Shown here one piece after another: positions 50,766 through 60,534 of a stretch of 61,352 bases of DNA. A model generated the notes under the pieces. It saw only the letters and a list, made by a program, of their open reading frames with translations, was not told where the DNA came from and did no database searches. Made by a program: the position numbers and the translations under genes. Numbering within the stretch: the stretch's first letter is position 1; every line of letters begins with the position of its first letter. Source of the stretch: an uncultured Clostridia bacterium (GTDB lineage Bacteria > Bacillota > Clostridia > Oscillospirales > Oscillospiraceae); the NCBI GenBank assembly GCA_945877515.1, contig CAMCSE010000003.1:1-61352 (forward strand). The letters are read 5' to 3'.

Positions 50766-51563
50766 ATGAGTTCAGTAACCAATCGTATTAAAGATGTAAA
50801 GCAACCTAGGGGAGGATATATTAATCCTTCGGCATTTAAAGTCGAAACAATAGAAGACGGCAAAGTGCTAGGAGAGGAAAATCTGCACCCTTCTGTATTA
50901 GGTATGGTCGTAGATTATTTAACTAGATTTGTGATGGGTGCACCTGTTGCGGAAGCGTTTAAGATACCAATTGTGGGATACCGCACGCGAATGTTATTGG
51001 CAGGAAAAGAGGCAATTACTCGTGATAAAAAGATGAAAATTGACATTGAGTCGCTCCTCCAGCAGATTATATCTTTGGATAACGCCTCGATTATTGCAGC
51101 TTGTAAAGCTTGTACGTATGATGTGTGGTTTAGGAATCCCACTGGAGCTTTGTTTGCAAAAGGTGCAGACGAAACCACCCCAGATGATACAACGATAGAG
51201 AACATTAAGATTATGGTTGAGCGTAGCGTAAGCTTCTGGAAAAAATATGGACCTATAACTGTGGATGGATTTACATTTGAGGAAAAAGGATACACATCTA
51301 CAGTTGATTCCGGAGACGGAGATTATTTAACAGCAAATACATTATGGGATTTTAAAGTTTCGAAAACCAAGCCAACAAACAAACACACACTCCAATTGCT
51401 TATGTATTGGATTATGGGGCAGCATTCAGAAAAAGAAGAATTTCGTAACATAACTCGATTAGGTATTTTTAATCCACGGTTGAATACTGTTTATACATTA
51501 GATACCAGCGCAGTTCCGAAAGATATTATTATGGCTGTTGAGAAGGATGTTATTTGCTACTAA
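50766..51563 (+). CDS. PD-(D/E)XK nuclease-like protein (265 aa)
   Basis: The C-terminal half has an acidic GDGDYL region, then LWDFKVSK (D-x-K) and HTLQLLMYWIMG (Q-x3-Y), the order of RecB-like PD-(D/E)XK nucleases. The N-terminal half (INPSAFKVETIEDGKVLGEE and onward) is unassigned. It is AT-rich and sits under a palindromic operator, suggesting tightly repressed expression; a defence or DNA-processing role is possible. AAAGAGG precedes the ATG. Confidence 0.6.
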   Translation: MSSVTNRIKDVKQPRGGYINPSAFKVETIEDGKVLGEENLHPSVLGMVVDYLTRFVMGAPVAEAFKIPIVGYRTRMLLAGKEAITRDKKMKIDIESLLQQIISLDNASIIAACKACTYDVWFRNPTGALFAKGADETTPDDTTIENIKIMVERSVSFWKKYGPITVDGFTFEEKGYTSTVDSGDGDYLTANTLWDFKVSKTKPTNKHTLQLLMYWIMGQHSEKEEFRNITRLGIFNPRLNTVYTLDTSAVPKDIIMAVEKDVICY

Positions 51564-51624
51564 AAGTGTACTTTTGGTCTTTTTTACCTTGTTTCTGCTC
51601 CGTTTAGGGGGTCTTTCACATATG

Positions 51625-51654
51625 AAAAAACCACGACAAATGTCGTGGTTTTTT
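51625..51654 (+). terminator. Intrinsic terminator after the nuclease-like gene
   Basis: AAAAAACCACGACA (51625-51638) pairs with TGTCGTGGTTTTTT (51641-51654). Confidence 0.88.
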
Positions 51655-51796
51655 CATTGGATTCCACCCTGCAGTGATTGAAATGCCCGGGCGAAACGAA
51701 TTCGCCCTGCGTCAAGGTCTTGCCTGCGGCAAAACGCTTGTCACGTGCCACGCGGCGCAGCTGTCAGGATGGGCATCTATCGTGTTGCGATGTTAC

Positions 51797-51829
51797 AAAA
51801 AGTGCCGCGACTTTCGTCGCGGCACTTTT
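51797..51829 (-). terminator. Terminator of the glycerate kinase gene
   Basis: AAAAGTGCCGCGAC and GTCGCGGCACTTTT form a 14-bp stem, symmetrical so it works in both directions. The 51564-51855 interval otherwise holds no gene. Confidence 0.85.
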
Positions 51830-51855
51830 ATTGGTGAAGTTGGCGAATCACCGGA

Positions 51856-52992
51856 TCACCGCCGGCGCACCGCCCGGTAAAACCGCACCAGATTGGCGGC
51901 GGTGAACCGCAGATTCTCCTGACAGTGGGCCTTGACCTCCTCAAAGACCGCCGGTGCGGGATTGATGGGGAACACGCCGCTGACTCCCTCTCCATAGGCG
52001 GCGGCCATATCCGTCTCGCTGGCGCCCACCAGCGCCGCCGCCGGTACGCCCAGCGCTTTGGCCCGGCGGGCCACGCCGATGACCACCTTGCCCCGCAGGC
52101 TCTGGCTGTCCAGCCGCCCCTCGCCGGTAATGATCAGGTCGGCGTCCGCCGCCTTTTCGTCAAACGCCGTCAGCTCCAGCACCACGTCGATCCCCATCCG
52201 CAGGGGACTTGCGAAAAAGGCGGCCGCACCCGCGCCGAACCCGCCGGCCGCGCCGCCGCCGGGCAGTTCCAGCACGTCCCGGCCCAGATCACGGCGGATC
52301 ACCTCCGCCAGATGACGCAGCCCCTCGTCCAGCCGCCGCACCATGGCGGGACCGGCGCCCTTTTGGGGGCCGAACACCGCGGCGGCGCCCAAAGGGCCGC
52401 AGAGGGGATTGTCAATGTCGCACATGGTCATAAAGGGCGTACGCCGCAGCGTCTCTGCCATCCCCTCCGTGCTGACGCGGGCGATATCCTTCAGCGTGCC
52501 GCCCACCGGGACAAAGGGCTCCCCTTTCCCGTTGAAAAAGCGTACGCCCAGCGCGGCGGCAGCGCCGCAGCCGCCGTCGTTGGTGGCGCTTCCGCCCAAG
52601 GCCAGCACGATGCGCCGGGCGCCCCGGGACACCGCGTGGGCGATCAGCTGGCCCACGCCGTAGGTGGTGGTCCGTTCCGGGTCACGGTTTTCGCCCACCA
52701 TGGGCAGGCCCGCCGCCGCGGCCATCTCCACCACGGCGGTGCCGTCCGGCAGCAGGCCGTAGCAGGCGGTGATGGGCTCGCCGTAAGGCCCTGTGCAGGC
52801 GACAGCCACCTGTTGTCCGCCTACGGCGGTCAAAAACGCCTCCACCGTACCCTCGCCGCCGTCCGCCATGGGGATGGCGCAGACTTCCGCATCCGGCTCC
52901 TGGGCGTAAATCTCCTCCGCCACGATCCGGCAGATGTCCCGGGAGGACATGGTCCCCTTGAAGGAATCCGGAATCAGGACGTATTTGCTCAT
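51856..52992 (-). CDS. glxK: Glycerate 2-kinase (378 aa)
   Basis: Phosphorylates D-glycerate to 2-phosphoglycerate, feeding it into glycolysis. Family hallmarks are seen: VLIPDSFKGTMSSRDICRIV, PMADGGEGTVEAFL, LALGGSATNDGGCGAA and LIITGEGRLDSQSL. The length is usual. AAGGAGGG precedes the ATG. It lies after the terminator of the glycine operon, so it is a separate unit, though glycine to serine to glycerate is a plausible link. Confidence 0.93.
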   Translation of the reverse strand: MSKYVLIPDSFKGTMSSRDICRIVAEEIYAQEPDAEVCAIPMADGGEGTVEAFLTAVGGQQVAVACTGPYGEPITACYGLLPDGTAVVEMAAAAGLPMVGENRDPERTTTYGVGQLIAHAVSRGARRIVLALGGSATNDGGCGAAAALGVRFFNGKGEPFVPVGGTLKDIARVSTEGMAETLRRTPFMTMCDIDNPLCGPLGAAAVFGPQKGAGPAMVRRLDEGLRHLAEVIRRDLGRDVLELPGGGAAGGFGAGAAAFFASPLRMGIDVVLELTAFDEKAADADLIITGEGRLDSQSLRGKVVIGVARRAKALGVPAAALVGASETDMAAAYGEGVSGVFPINPAPAVFEEVKAHCQENLRFTAANLVRFYRAVRRR

Positions 52993-53145
52993 AGGTATCC
53001 CTCCTTGGCAAGAACCGGGGAAAACCGCTGCTGCATACGCAGCCGGTAAGCTCCGCCGGGTCTTATGAAAATTATAGCCGACGTTTCCCGTTTCCGCAAC
53101 AGGGAAAACCCGTTTTGCAAAGCAAACCTGCCCATGACCTGGGCA

Positions 53146-53182
53146 AAAAGAACACCACGGCGGCAGCCGCGGTGTTCTTTTG
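53146..53182 (-). terminator. Terminator of the glycine-cleavage operon
   Basis: AAAAGAACACC arms surround a GC-rich loop (53146-53181), with a T-run on the minus strand, 55 bp after the lpd stop. Confidence 0.8.
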
Positions 53183-53237
53183 AAAGGGTCAGAAAACTTC
53201 GGTTATCCCGCAAAGGGGAATCGCTCCGCGGGCCGTA

Positions 53238-54626
53238 TCAGGCCAGTTTGCCGGCCAGATTGTCCAGCGCTTCCGTCATGGCCTCCTCGAAGGAGGGATG
53301 GGGCCGCATGACCCGGCGCAGATCCTCCACCGTCTGTTGGTTGACCATGGCGGCGCTGATCTGGCTGATCATGTCGCTGGCGTGCTGGCACATGAGGGCC
53401 GCCCCCAGAATCTCGTGGGTCTCGGCGTGGGCCACCAGCTTCATGAAGCAGCGGCCGGGGTCCTCAATGACGGTGCGGGCGTTGCCGAACATGGTGCATT
53501 TGCCCGCCACGGCAGGGATCCCCTGCTCCTTGGCCTCCGCCTCGGTGACGCCCACCACGGCGATCTCCGGCGTGCTGTAAATGCAGCTGGGGATCACGTT
53601 CAGATCCACGTGATCGGCCACGCCGCACATACGCTCCACGCAGGCGGTGCCCTGTGCCGCGGCCACATGGGCCAGCTGCACCACGGAGGACGCGTCGCCG
53701 ATGGCGTACACGCCGGGGATGCCGGTTTGGAAGTTCTCGTCCACCAGCAGGCTCTTGCCACGGCACGCCGGGGTCATGCCCTCGGCGAACACGCCGTCCC
53801 AATAGGCGCGGCGGCCGATGGCGCACAGCACCTTTTCGCCGGTGACGGTCTTTTCCGCGCCCTTTTGCAGCAGGTGGACGCTCAGGCCGTCGCCGGTCTG
53901 CTCCAGAGACTGCACCATGGCGTTGGTCAGCACCTCCACGCCCTGCTTTTTCAGGATCTGCTGGAGGTTCTGGCCCAGCTCACGGTCCATGTTGGGCAGC
54001 AGGCGGTCCATGCCCTCCACCAGCGTGACGGCGCAGCCCAGATTGCGGTAGAAGGTGGCGAACTCCACGCCGATGACGCCGCCGCCGATGATGACCATCG
54101 AGTCATAGAGCCGGTCGCTGCCCTCCAGCAGCTCGTCGGAGGTCATAACGCCGGGCAGCTCCAGCCCGGGGATGGGAGGCCGCACGTTGACGGAGCCGGT
54201 GGCGATGAGGATACGCTCCGCGGTGTAGCGTGTCACCGTGCCGTCGGCGGCGGTCACGTCCACTTCGCCGGGGGCGGCGATGCGGCCCACGCCCTCGATG
54301 AGGTCCACCTTGGCGGACTTCAGCAGGCTGTGGATGCCGCCGCGCAGCTTCTCGGACACGCTGCGCTTGTAGGCGAAGATCTCCTCCATATTGAAGGTAG
54401 CGCCTGCCGCGTGAACGCCCATGCCCGCGCCGTCCACCGCGTCACGGTAGACCTGGGAGGCGTGGAGCAGCGTCTTGGTGGGGATGCAGCCACGGTTCAG
54501 GCAGGTGCCGCCTACCTCACGGCACTCCACCACGGCCGTATGCAGGCCCAGCGCCGCGGCCCGGAGGGCGGCGGTATAGCCGCCGGGGCCGGCGCCGATC
54601 ACGATCAGTTGATAGTCCATGCTCAT
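53238..54626 (-). CDS. lpdA: Dihydrolipoyl dehydrogenase, glycine-cleavage L protein (462 aa)
   Basis: Reoxidises the lipoyl arm of GcvH with NAD+. The FAD motif is LIVIGAGPGGYTAALRAAAL, the redox disulfide is in GGTCLNRGCIPTK, and an NAD motif VIIGGGVIGVEFATFYRNLG and C-terminal MRPHPSFEEAMTEAL follow. The start at 54626 overlaps the gcvPB stop; ATG at 54620 is an alternative. It is last in the operon, after gcvPB. Confidence 0.94.
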   Translation of the reverse strand: MSMDYQLIVIGAGPGGYTAALRAAALGLHTAVVECREVGGTCLNRGCIPTKTLLHASQVYRDAVDGAGMGVHAAGATFNMEEIFAYKRSVSEKLRGGIHSLLKSAKVDLIEGVGRIAAPGEVDVTAADGTVTRYTAERILIATGSVNVRPPIPGLELPGVMTSDELLEGSDRLYDSMVIIGGGVIGVEFATFYRNLGCAVTLVEGMDRLLPNMDRELGQNLQQILKKQGVEVLTNAMVQSLEQTGDGLSVHLLQKGAEKTVTGEKVLCAIGRRAYWDGVFAEGMTPACRGKSLLVDENFQTGIPGVYAIGDASSVVQLAHVAAAQGTACVERMCGVADHVDLNVIPSCIYSTPEIAVVGVTEAEAKEQGIPAVAGKCTMFGNARTVIEDPGRCFMKLVAHAETHEILGAALMCQHASDMISQISAAMVNQQTVEDLRRVMRPHPSFEEAMTEALDNLAGKLA

Positions 54627-56029
54627 TCCTCCGGCTGCCAGCGCAGCACCGGGTGACGGGCTGCCTTTACCTCATCGGGACGGCCGATGGGCATATGGTG
54701 GGGTGCGGTATGCATGGCTTCCGCGTCGTCGTAGGCCTTCTGGTACAGCATCCGCAGCACGTCGGCGGCGTGATCCAGCGTCTCGGGGCCCTCCGTCTCG
54801 GTGGGCTCCAGCATCAGCGCCTCGTGGACGATCAGCGGAAAGTACATCGTGGGCGGATGGATCCCCTCGTCAATGAGGGACTTGGACACGTCCAGCGCCG
54901 TGACACCGGTGGCCTTCTTCAGGTCGCTGAGATCCAGCACGAACTCGTGCATACAGACGCGGTCATAGGCGGGGGTGTAGGTGCCCTTCAGTTTGGCCAT
55001 CAGATAGTTGGCGTTGAGAACGGCGTTCTGCGCCGCCTCAGGGATACCCTCGCGGCCCAGCGTCAGCAGATAGGTCAGCGCGCGGACCACCACCAGGAAG
55101 TTGCCCCGGAAGCCCCGGACCTGCAGGTGGCCCGGCTCCTCCGCCGTGGCGCTGTGGGGCAGGAAGGGCGCAAGGAACGCCTTGCAGCCCACCGCACCGG
55201 CGCCGGGACCGCCGCCGCCGTGAGGCGTGGCGAAGGTCTTGTGGAGGTTCATGTGGATGCAGTCAAAGCCCATGTCGCCGGGGCGTACCACGCCCATGAC
55301 GGCGTTGAGGTTGGCGCCGTCGTAGTAGCACAGGCCGCCGGCCTCGTGGACGAGGCGGGTAATCTCCAGAATGTTGTGGTCGAAGATGCCCACGGTGTTG
55401 GGGTTGGTCAGCATCAAGCCGGCGGTATCCTCCCCCAGCACGGCCCGCAGGGCGTCCAGATCCACGCAGCCGTCCGGGCCGGAGGCGATGTTCACCACCT
55501 GATAGCCGCACATGGCGGCGGTGGCGGGATTGGTGCCGTGGGCGCTGTCGGGTACGATGATCTTGGTGCGCTTGTGGTCCCCCCGGGATTCATGGTACTG
55601 CTTGATCAGCAGCACGCCGGTGAACTCGCCGTGGGCGCCGGCAGCGGGCTGGAAGGTCATATCGTCCATACCGGTGATCTCGCACAGGTACTGCTTGGCG
55701 GTGTGCAGCACCTCCTGCACGCCCTGCTGATCGGCGGCGGGAGCCAAGGGGTGAACGGCGGTAAAGCCCTCCAGCGCGGCCATCTCCTCGTCGATGCGGG
55801 GGTTGTACTTCATGGTGCAGGAGCCAAGGGGATAGAAGCCGCAGTTGACGCCGTGGACCTGCTGCACCAGCTCAGTGTAGTGGCGGGAGATATCGGTCTC
55901 GCTCATCTCCGGCAGGGCCGGCGCGGTATCGCGGCACAGGGAGGCGGGCATGGCCGCTTCCGGCACGTCACAGGCCGGCAGAAGGCTGCAATGGCGGCCG
56001 GGAACGCTCTTTTCAAAGATCAGCTTCAT
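54623..56029 (-). CDS. gcvPB: Glycine dehydrogenase (decarboxylating) subunit 2 (468 aa)
   Basis: PLP-binding subunit of the two-subunit P protein. The PLP lysine lies in HMNLHKTFATPHGGGGPG, and NCGFYPLGSCTMKYNP and VPDSAHGTNPATAAM are standard. Start chosen at 56029 (MKLIFEKSVPGRH), overlapping gcvPA (ATGA). It decarboxylates glycine and passes aminomethyl to GcvH. Confidence 0.94.
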   Translation of the reverse strand: MKLIFEKSVPGRHCSLLPACDVPEAAMPASLCRDTAPALPEMSETDISRHYTELVQQVHGVNCGFYPLGSCTMKYNPRIDEEMAALEGFTAVHPLAPAADQQGVQEVLHTAKQYLCEITGMDDMTFQPAAGAHGEFTGVLLIKQYHESRGDHKRTKIIVPDSAHGTNPATAAMCGYQVVNIASGPDGCVDLDALRAVLGEDTAGLMLTNPNTVGIFDHNILEITRLVHEAGGLCYYDGANLNAVMGVVRPGDMGFDCIHMNLHKTFATPHGGGGPGAGAVGCKAFLAPFLPHSATAEEPGHLQVRGFRGNFLVVVRALTYLLTLGREGIPEAAQNAVLNANYLMAKLKGTYTPAYDRVCMHEFVLDLSDLKKATGVTALDVSKSLIDEGIHPPTMYFPLIVHEALMLEPTETEGPETLDHAADVLRMLYQKAYDDAEAMHTAPHHMPIGRPDEVKAARHPVLRWQPEE

Positions 56030-57342
56030 TTTGCCAGCACCTCCTTCACGATGGCGGCCGTCTTGTCCAGCGCTTCCTTGGTGACCTTTTCGGTGGCGCA
56101 CCACAGGATGCCGCCCTCCACGCTCAGGCCGCCCAGAATACCGGCCTGAGACAGGGCGGACTGGACCTCCTCCACCCGGGGCATATCGGTGACGAACTCA
56201 TGGAAAAACGCGCCGGTATAGCGCAGCTTCACGCCGTCGATGGCGCACAGGGCGCCGGCCAGATAGTGGGCCTTGGCCATGGACTGCTTTGCCGCCTGCG
56301 CCATGCCGTCGGGGCCCATGGTGGCCATATACAGTCCGGCGGTCAGGGCGCACAGGGCCTTGTTGGAGCAGATGTTGCTGCTGGCCTTTTCGCGGCGGAT
56401 GTGCTGCTCCCGGGCCTGCAGGCTCAGCACATAGGCGCGGCGGCCTTCGGCGTCCGTGGTCTCGCCCACGATACGGCCGGGCAGCTTGCGCATGTGCTTT
56501 TCGATGGTGGCCATGTAGCCCAGATAGGGGCCGCCGGCTGCCAGAGGCAGGCCCAGCGGCTGACCCTCGCCCACGGCGATGTCCGCGCCGCAGGCACGGG
56601 GCGTTTTCATGATGGCCAGCGCGATGGGGTTGCAGCCCATGATGTACATGGCGCCCGCTTCATGGACGGCGGCGCCCAGTGCCTCCGCGTCCTCAAACAG
56701 GCCGTGGAAGTTGGGCTGCTGCACATAGAAGGAGGCGGTATCCGCCGTCAGCATCTCCCGCAGGGCGTTGGGGTCGGTCTTGCCGTCCTTTTCGGGAACG
56801 ATGCGCAGCTCGTCGCCGGTGCCGTAGCAGTAGGTGCGGATGGTGTTGATCACGTCGGGATGGGTGGTGGCGGACACCAGCGTCACCCGGCGCTTGCGGT
56901 CACGGCACATGGCGGCGGCCTCGGCGGCGGCGGTGGCGCCGTCGTACACGGAGGCGTTGGACACGTCCATGCCGGTGAGCATGCAGATCATGGTCTGATA
57001 CTCAAAGATGGACTGCAGCAGGCCCTGGCTCATCTCCGCCTGATAGGGGGTGTAGGCCGTCAGGAATTCTTCCTTGGCGGGAATGTACTTGACGATGCTG
57101 GGGATATAGTGGTCGTAGGCGCCGGCGCCCCGGAGGATCACGTCGTACACCCGGTTCTTCGCCGCCATGGCGCGGACGGCGCGGCCCGCCTCCAGCTCGC
57201 TCATGCCGGAGGGGATCTCCAGCGGCCGGTCCAGATACATCTCCGCCGGCACATCGCCGTACAGCTCACGGAAGGAGGACAGGCCAATGGCCTGCAGCAT
57301 CTCCTGCCGCTGCGCCGGCGTGGAGGGGATATAGCTGCCCAT
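56026..57342 (-). CDS. gcvPA: Glycine dehydrogenase (decarboxylating) subunit 1 (438 aa)
   Basis: Partner of GcvPB. MGSYIPSTPAQRQEMLQAIG, FLTAYTPYQAEMSQGLLQSI, ASVYDGATAAAEAAAMC and REKASSNICSNKALCALTAG are typical. GGAGGGC precedes the ATG at 57342, just after the gcvH stop (57344), so the genes are tightly coupled. Confidence 0.94.
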   Translation of the reverse strand: MGSYIPSTPAQRQEMLQAIGLSSFRELYGDVPAEMYLDRPLEIPSGMSELEAGRAVRAMAAKNRVYDVILRGAGAYDHYIPSIVKYIPAKEEFLTAYTPYQAEMSQGLLQSIFEYQTMICMLTGMDVSNASVYDGATAAAEAAAMCRDRKRRVTLVSATTHPDVINTIRTYCYGTGDELRIVPEKDGKTDPNALREMLTADTASFYVQQPNFHGLFEDAEALGAAVHEAGAMYIMGCNPIALAIMKTPRACGADIAVGEGQPLGLPLAAGGPYLGYMATIEKHMRKLPGRIVGETTDAEGRRAYVLSLQAREQHIRREKASSNICSNKALCALTAGLYMATMGPDGMAQAAKQSMAKAHYLAGALCAIDGVKLRYTGAFFHEFVTDMPRVEEVQSALSQAGILGGLSVEGGILWCATEKVTKEALDKTAAIVKEVLAK

Positions 57343-57343
57343 A

Positions 57344-57721
57344 TCAGCCCTCCTGCGCGCAGAAGGCCTCGTAAGCGGCGGCGTCCAGCAGCTCCTCGGT
57401 GTCGCCGATGTTCTCCACCTTGATGAGCCACGCCTCATAGGGCGCCTTGTTCAGCTTCTCCGGCTCATCCAGCAGCTCCTCGTTGACGGCGCAGACGGTG
57501 CCGCTGACGGGGCAGACCAGATCGGACACGGCCTTGACGGATTCCACGTCGCCGAAGGCTTCGCCGGCGGTGGTGTCGTCGCCCTCACCGGGCAGGTTCA
57601 CGAACACCACGTCGCCCAGAGCGTCCTGCGCGAAATCGGAAATGCCGATGACGGCAACGCCGTCCTCCATCTTCACCCACTCGTGGGACTTGGTATACTT
57701 CAGTTCAGCGGGAAACAACAT
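57344..57721 (-). CDS. gcvH: Glycine-cleavage H protein (125 aa)
   Basis: Lipoyl-carrying shuttle. [20 protein letters not shown] and the lipoylated Lys in [18 protein letters not shown] are diagnostic. The length is standard. It lies between the gcvT-glyA fusion and gcvPA. Confidence 0.95.
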   Translation of the reverse strand: MLFPAELKYTKSHEWVKMEDGVAVIGISDFAQDALGDVVFVNLPGEGDDTTAGEAFGDVESVKAVSDLVCPVSGTVCAVNEELLDEPEKLNKAPYEAWLIKVENIGDTEELLDAAAYEAFCAQEG

Positions 57722-57810
57722 GATCTTTTACCTCCAATAATATGTTTTTGTTCCTGTGTTGTGATATGTTCGGGTTTATGGGCGCTGCGCCCTTATGCTG
57801 CCATGTACGC

Positions 57811-60456
57811 TTACACGGTTTTGGCGATCAGCTTCTCCAGCGCGTCCTCAAACTGGGCGTCGTTGAAGCAGTAGCCCATCTCCAGATGGCCGGCACGGAG
57901 CCTGGCCACGTCGCCGCCGATCTCCCTGCCCCGCAGGATGCAGTCGGCCATCAGGGCGGCCAGCTTGGCAAAGTCCTCCTTGCCGAAGCCGAAGCGGGTC
58001 ATCTCACTGACGCCCATGCGCAGCGCGCCGGAGGCGGTGAAGCCCTCCTCGTCGGGGGTGGCCTGATAGTTGACGATGACGTTGTTGCGCTCCAGACGGC
58101 TGGCGATCTCCGCGCCCTCGCCGTAGCCCACGGAGACGATGACCTGATGGGTCTCGGTGTAGCCGATGGCGGGATCGCCCATCACGTCCAGCCCCTCGGC
58201 CTTCAGGCTGCGGGCGAAGGACTTGGCGTTCTCGATGACGGCCTTCTGGTACTCGTCACGGAACTGGTTCATCTCATAGGCGGCCATCAGCATACCCAAC
58301 TGGGTGCCCAGATGGTGGTTGGAGACGCTGCCGGGGAAGGTGCGGGTCTCGATGGTCTTCCACAGGCCGTACTTGAGATCCTCCTCCTTGTAGTTGACGC
58401 CGATGACGCCCCGCTGGGGGCCGAAGAAGGTCTTGTGGGTGGAGCCGGTGACGATCTCCGCGCCCTCGGCGAAGGGGTTCTGGAAGTGGTCGCCGATGAG
58501 GCCCAGCACATGGGCCATGTCGTACATGATGGTGGTGGGGATCCTCTGCTCATCCACAAATCGGCGGATGGCGGCCACAGGCTCCTTATGCAGCACCATG
58601 CTCTTGCCGAAGACGATCAGCTCCGGACGGTAGCGGTCGATGAGCTTCTTTGTCTCCTCCACGTCCATCTTATAGGGGTTGTCGGCGCACACGGGGAAGT
58701 TCACGATGGCGGGCTTCTCGGTGACAGGGTCCACGGCGATGTAGTCGTGCAGCGCGCCCATGGGCTGGGCCGACAGGTGGCCGCCCTTGATGATGTGGTT
58801 GTTCATCACATAGCCCAGACGCCTGGGCTCCACCTTGCGGTCGAAGCGGTTCTTCCAGTCCATCAGCGCGGAGAACACCGCCATGTTGGACATCTGGCCG
58901 CTGAGGGTACGGGTCTCCACCTCGGTGCAGCCGAAGTAGGCCCGCATCTCCTCCACCAGCAGCTGCTCCACCTTGTCGATGAACTCGGTGCCCTGATAGT
59001 AGAAAACTTCCTTGTCATAGAAGGCCAGCACCTTCTTGTGCTCGGCGTAGCGGCAGCAGGGATCGCTGCCGGACAGCACGCGCACGGCGCGGCTGGGGGT
59101 GTTCTCGGAGGGGATCAGGTTGACGCACTGTTCCTGCCGCCACTGGTGGTTCTCCAGCGCGCGGGTCAGCAGCTCCAGCGCCTTGGGGGCACGGTCGCCG
59201 GAGGCCACCTTGTGCTCCTCCTCCTGCATACCATAGATCAGGGGGCGGGCGTAGGGAGGCGCGGCCACGCTCATGTGGCGGGCGGGAATAACGGCCTTCA
59301 GGCGCTTGCCGCGGACGTCCACCTCCACCTCTTCGTCCTCCAGAATGTCACTGTCGATATAGCACAGGCCGATGGCGCGCTTGCCGCTGGCCTCCAGAAT
59401 GACGGTGGACAGGCCCTCGCCCTCGCTCTTGAAGTAGGGGACCATGGTGCCGCTGGTGACCCAGCCCACCTGCTTGCCGTTTTTGTAGATCTCCATGCCG
59501 GCCCGCATGACGCCGCGGTCCAGCAGGGCGATGGGCGCGATCTTCCGGGGCAGGACGGACAGGTCGCTGAAATCCCGGTCCATATGTTTGACGAAGGACT
59601 CGTGCTGCTTCTCCAGCGCGGCGCGGCCGATGAAGTCGCCCTTCTCGGCGGCAAAGCTGACGGCGAACTTGGACAGGGGCACGGCGAAAATGGGAATCTC
59701 ACTGCCGTCGGGGGCGTTGCCCATTTCATGACCGTACAGGGGCAGGGCCGCCTCCAGACGCAGGGTGTCACGGGCGCCCAGTCCGGCAGGACGCGCGCCC
59801 AGCTCCAGCAGGCGGTTCCACAGCCACGCGGCGTCCTCGCTGCGGACGTAGACCTCATAGCCCAGAGGCTCGCCGGTGTAGCCGGTCTTGGCCACACGGG
59901 CGGTATGGCCCTCCAGCGACACGGTGCCCAGCGCGTTCTTCATGGGCTCGGTCAGCGGTGCGCCGCCGGTGAGCACCGTCAGCATCTCCTTGCTCTTGGG
60001 GCCCTGCACCGCCACGGCGGCCCACTGGGCGGTGATGTTCTCGATGGTGCAGTCGAAGCCCTTCAGGGCCTCGTGCAGGTGGGCCAGGTCCTTATCGGTG
60101 TTGGCGGCGTTCACCACCAGCAGATAGCTGTCCTCCTCGAACAGGTACAGGTATGCGTCGTCCACCGCGCCGCCGTCGGCGTTGGGGATGATGCAGTACT
60201 GGGCCATGTTCAGGTCCAGCGCGCTGACGTTGCTGGACAGCACATGCTGCAGAAACGCCTTGCGCTCCGGCCCCTTGATCAGCAGGCGGCCCATGTGGGA
60301 CACGTCGAACAGGCTGCACACCTGACGGGTATACAGATGCTCGGCAATGATGCCGCTGGGATACTGGATGGGCATTTCCCATCCGCCGAAGTCCACCAGC
60401 TCCGCGCCGGCGGCCACATGGATGTCATACAGTTGGGTACGCTTCAGTTCGCTCAT
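57811..60456 (-). CDS. Fused aminomethyltransferase-serine hydroxymethyltransferase (GcvT-GlyA, 881 aa)
   Basis: Residues 1 to about 370 are GcvT (FGGWEMPIQYPSGIIAEHLY, LFDVSHMGRL, TGYTGEPLGYEVYV). After a linker around 385-410 (HMSVAAPPYARPLIYGMQEE), residues 415-881 form a PLP-dependent SHMT with the PLP lysine in VTGSTHKTFFGPQRG and ENTPSRAVRVLSGSDPCCRY. No stop or start separates the domains. GcvT makes 5,10-methylene-THF from the H-bound aminomethyl group; SHMT uses it to turn glycine into serine. A fusion could channel the one-carbon unit (inference). First gene after the glycine riboswitch. Confidence 0.93.
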   Translation of the reverse strand: MSELKRTQLYDIHVAAGAELVDFGGWEMPIQYPSGIIAEHLYTRQVCSLFDVSHMGRLLIKGPERKAFLQHVLSSNVSALDLNMAQYCIIPNADGGAVDDAYLYLFEEDSYLLVVNAANTDKDLAHLHEALKGFDCTIENITAQWAAVAVQGPKSKEMLTVLTGGAPLTEPMKNALGTVSLEGHTARVAKTGYTGEPLGYEVYVRSEDAAWLWNRLLELGARPAGLGARDTLRLEAALPLYGHEMGNAPDGSEIPIFAVPLSKFAVSFAAEKGDFIGRAALEKQHESFVKHMDRDFSDLSVLPRKIAPIALLDRGVMRAGMEIYKNGKQVGWVTSGTMVPYFKSEGEGLSTVILEASGKRAIGLCYIDSDILEDEEVEVDVRGKRLKAVIPARHMSVAAPPYARPLIYGMQEEEHKVASGDRAPKALELLTRALENHQWRQEQCVNLIPSENTPSRAVRVLSGSDPCCRYAEHKKVLAFYDKEVFYYQGTEFIDKVEQLLVEEMRAYFGCTEVETRTLSGQMSNMAVFSALMDWKNRFDRKVEPRRLGYVMNNHIIKGGHLSAQPMGALHDYIAVDPVTEKPAIVNFPVCADNPYKMDVEETKKLIDRYRPELIVFGKSMVLHKEPVAAIRRFVDEQRIPTTIMYDMAHVLGLIGDHFQNPFAEGAEIVTGSTHKTFFGPQRGVIGVNYKEEDLKYGLWKTIETRTFPGSVSNHHLGTQLGMLMAAYEMNQFRDEYQKAVIENAKSFARSLKAEGLDVMGDPAIGYTETHQVIVSVGYGEGAEIASRLERNNVIVNYQATPDEEGFTASGALRMGVSEMTRFGFGKEDFAKLAALMADCILRGREIGGDVARLRAGHLEMGYCFNDAQFEDALEKLIAKTV

Positions 60457-60502
60457 ACGTTTTGTCCTCCTTCAAAATCGTTCCTTTTTTGGCAGCAAAA
60501 AA

Positions 60503-60534
60503 GGCACAAAGCCGCCATTTGCCAGCTTTGTGCC
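60503..60534 (-). terminator. Riboswitch expression-platform terminator
   Basis: On the minus strand GGCACAAAGC (60534-60525) pairs with GCTTTGTGCC (60512-60503), followed by TTTTTTG. It lies just after the second glycine aptamer and about 45 bp before the gcvT-glyA start, as expected for a glycine-ON switch. Confidence 0.85.
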
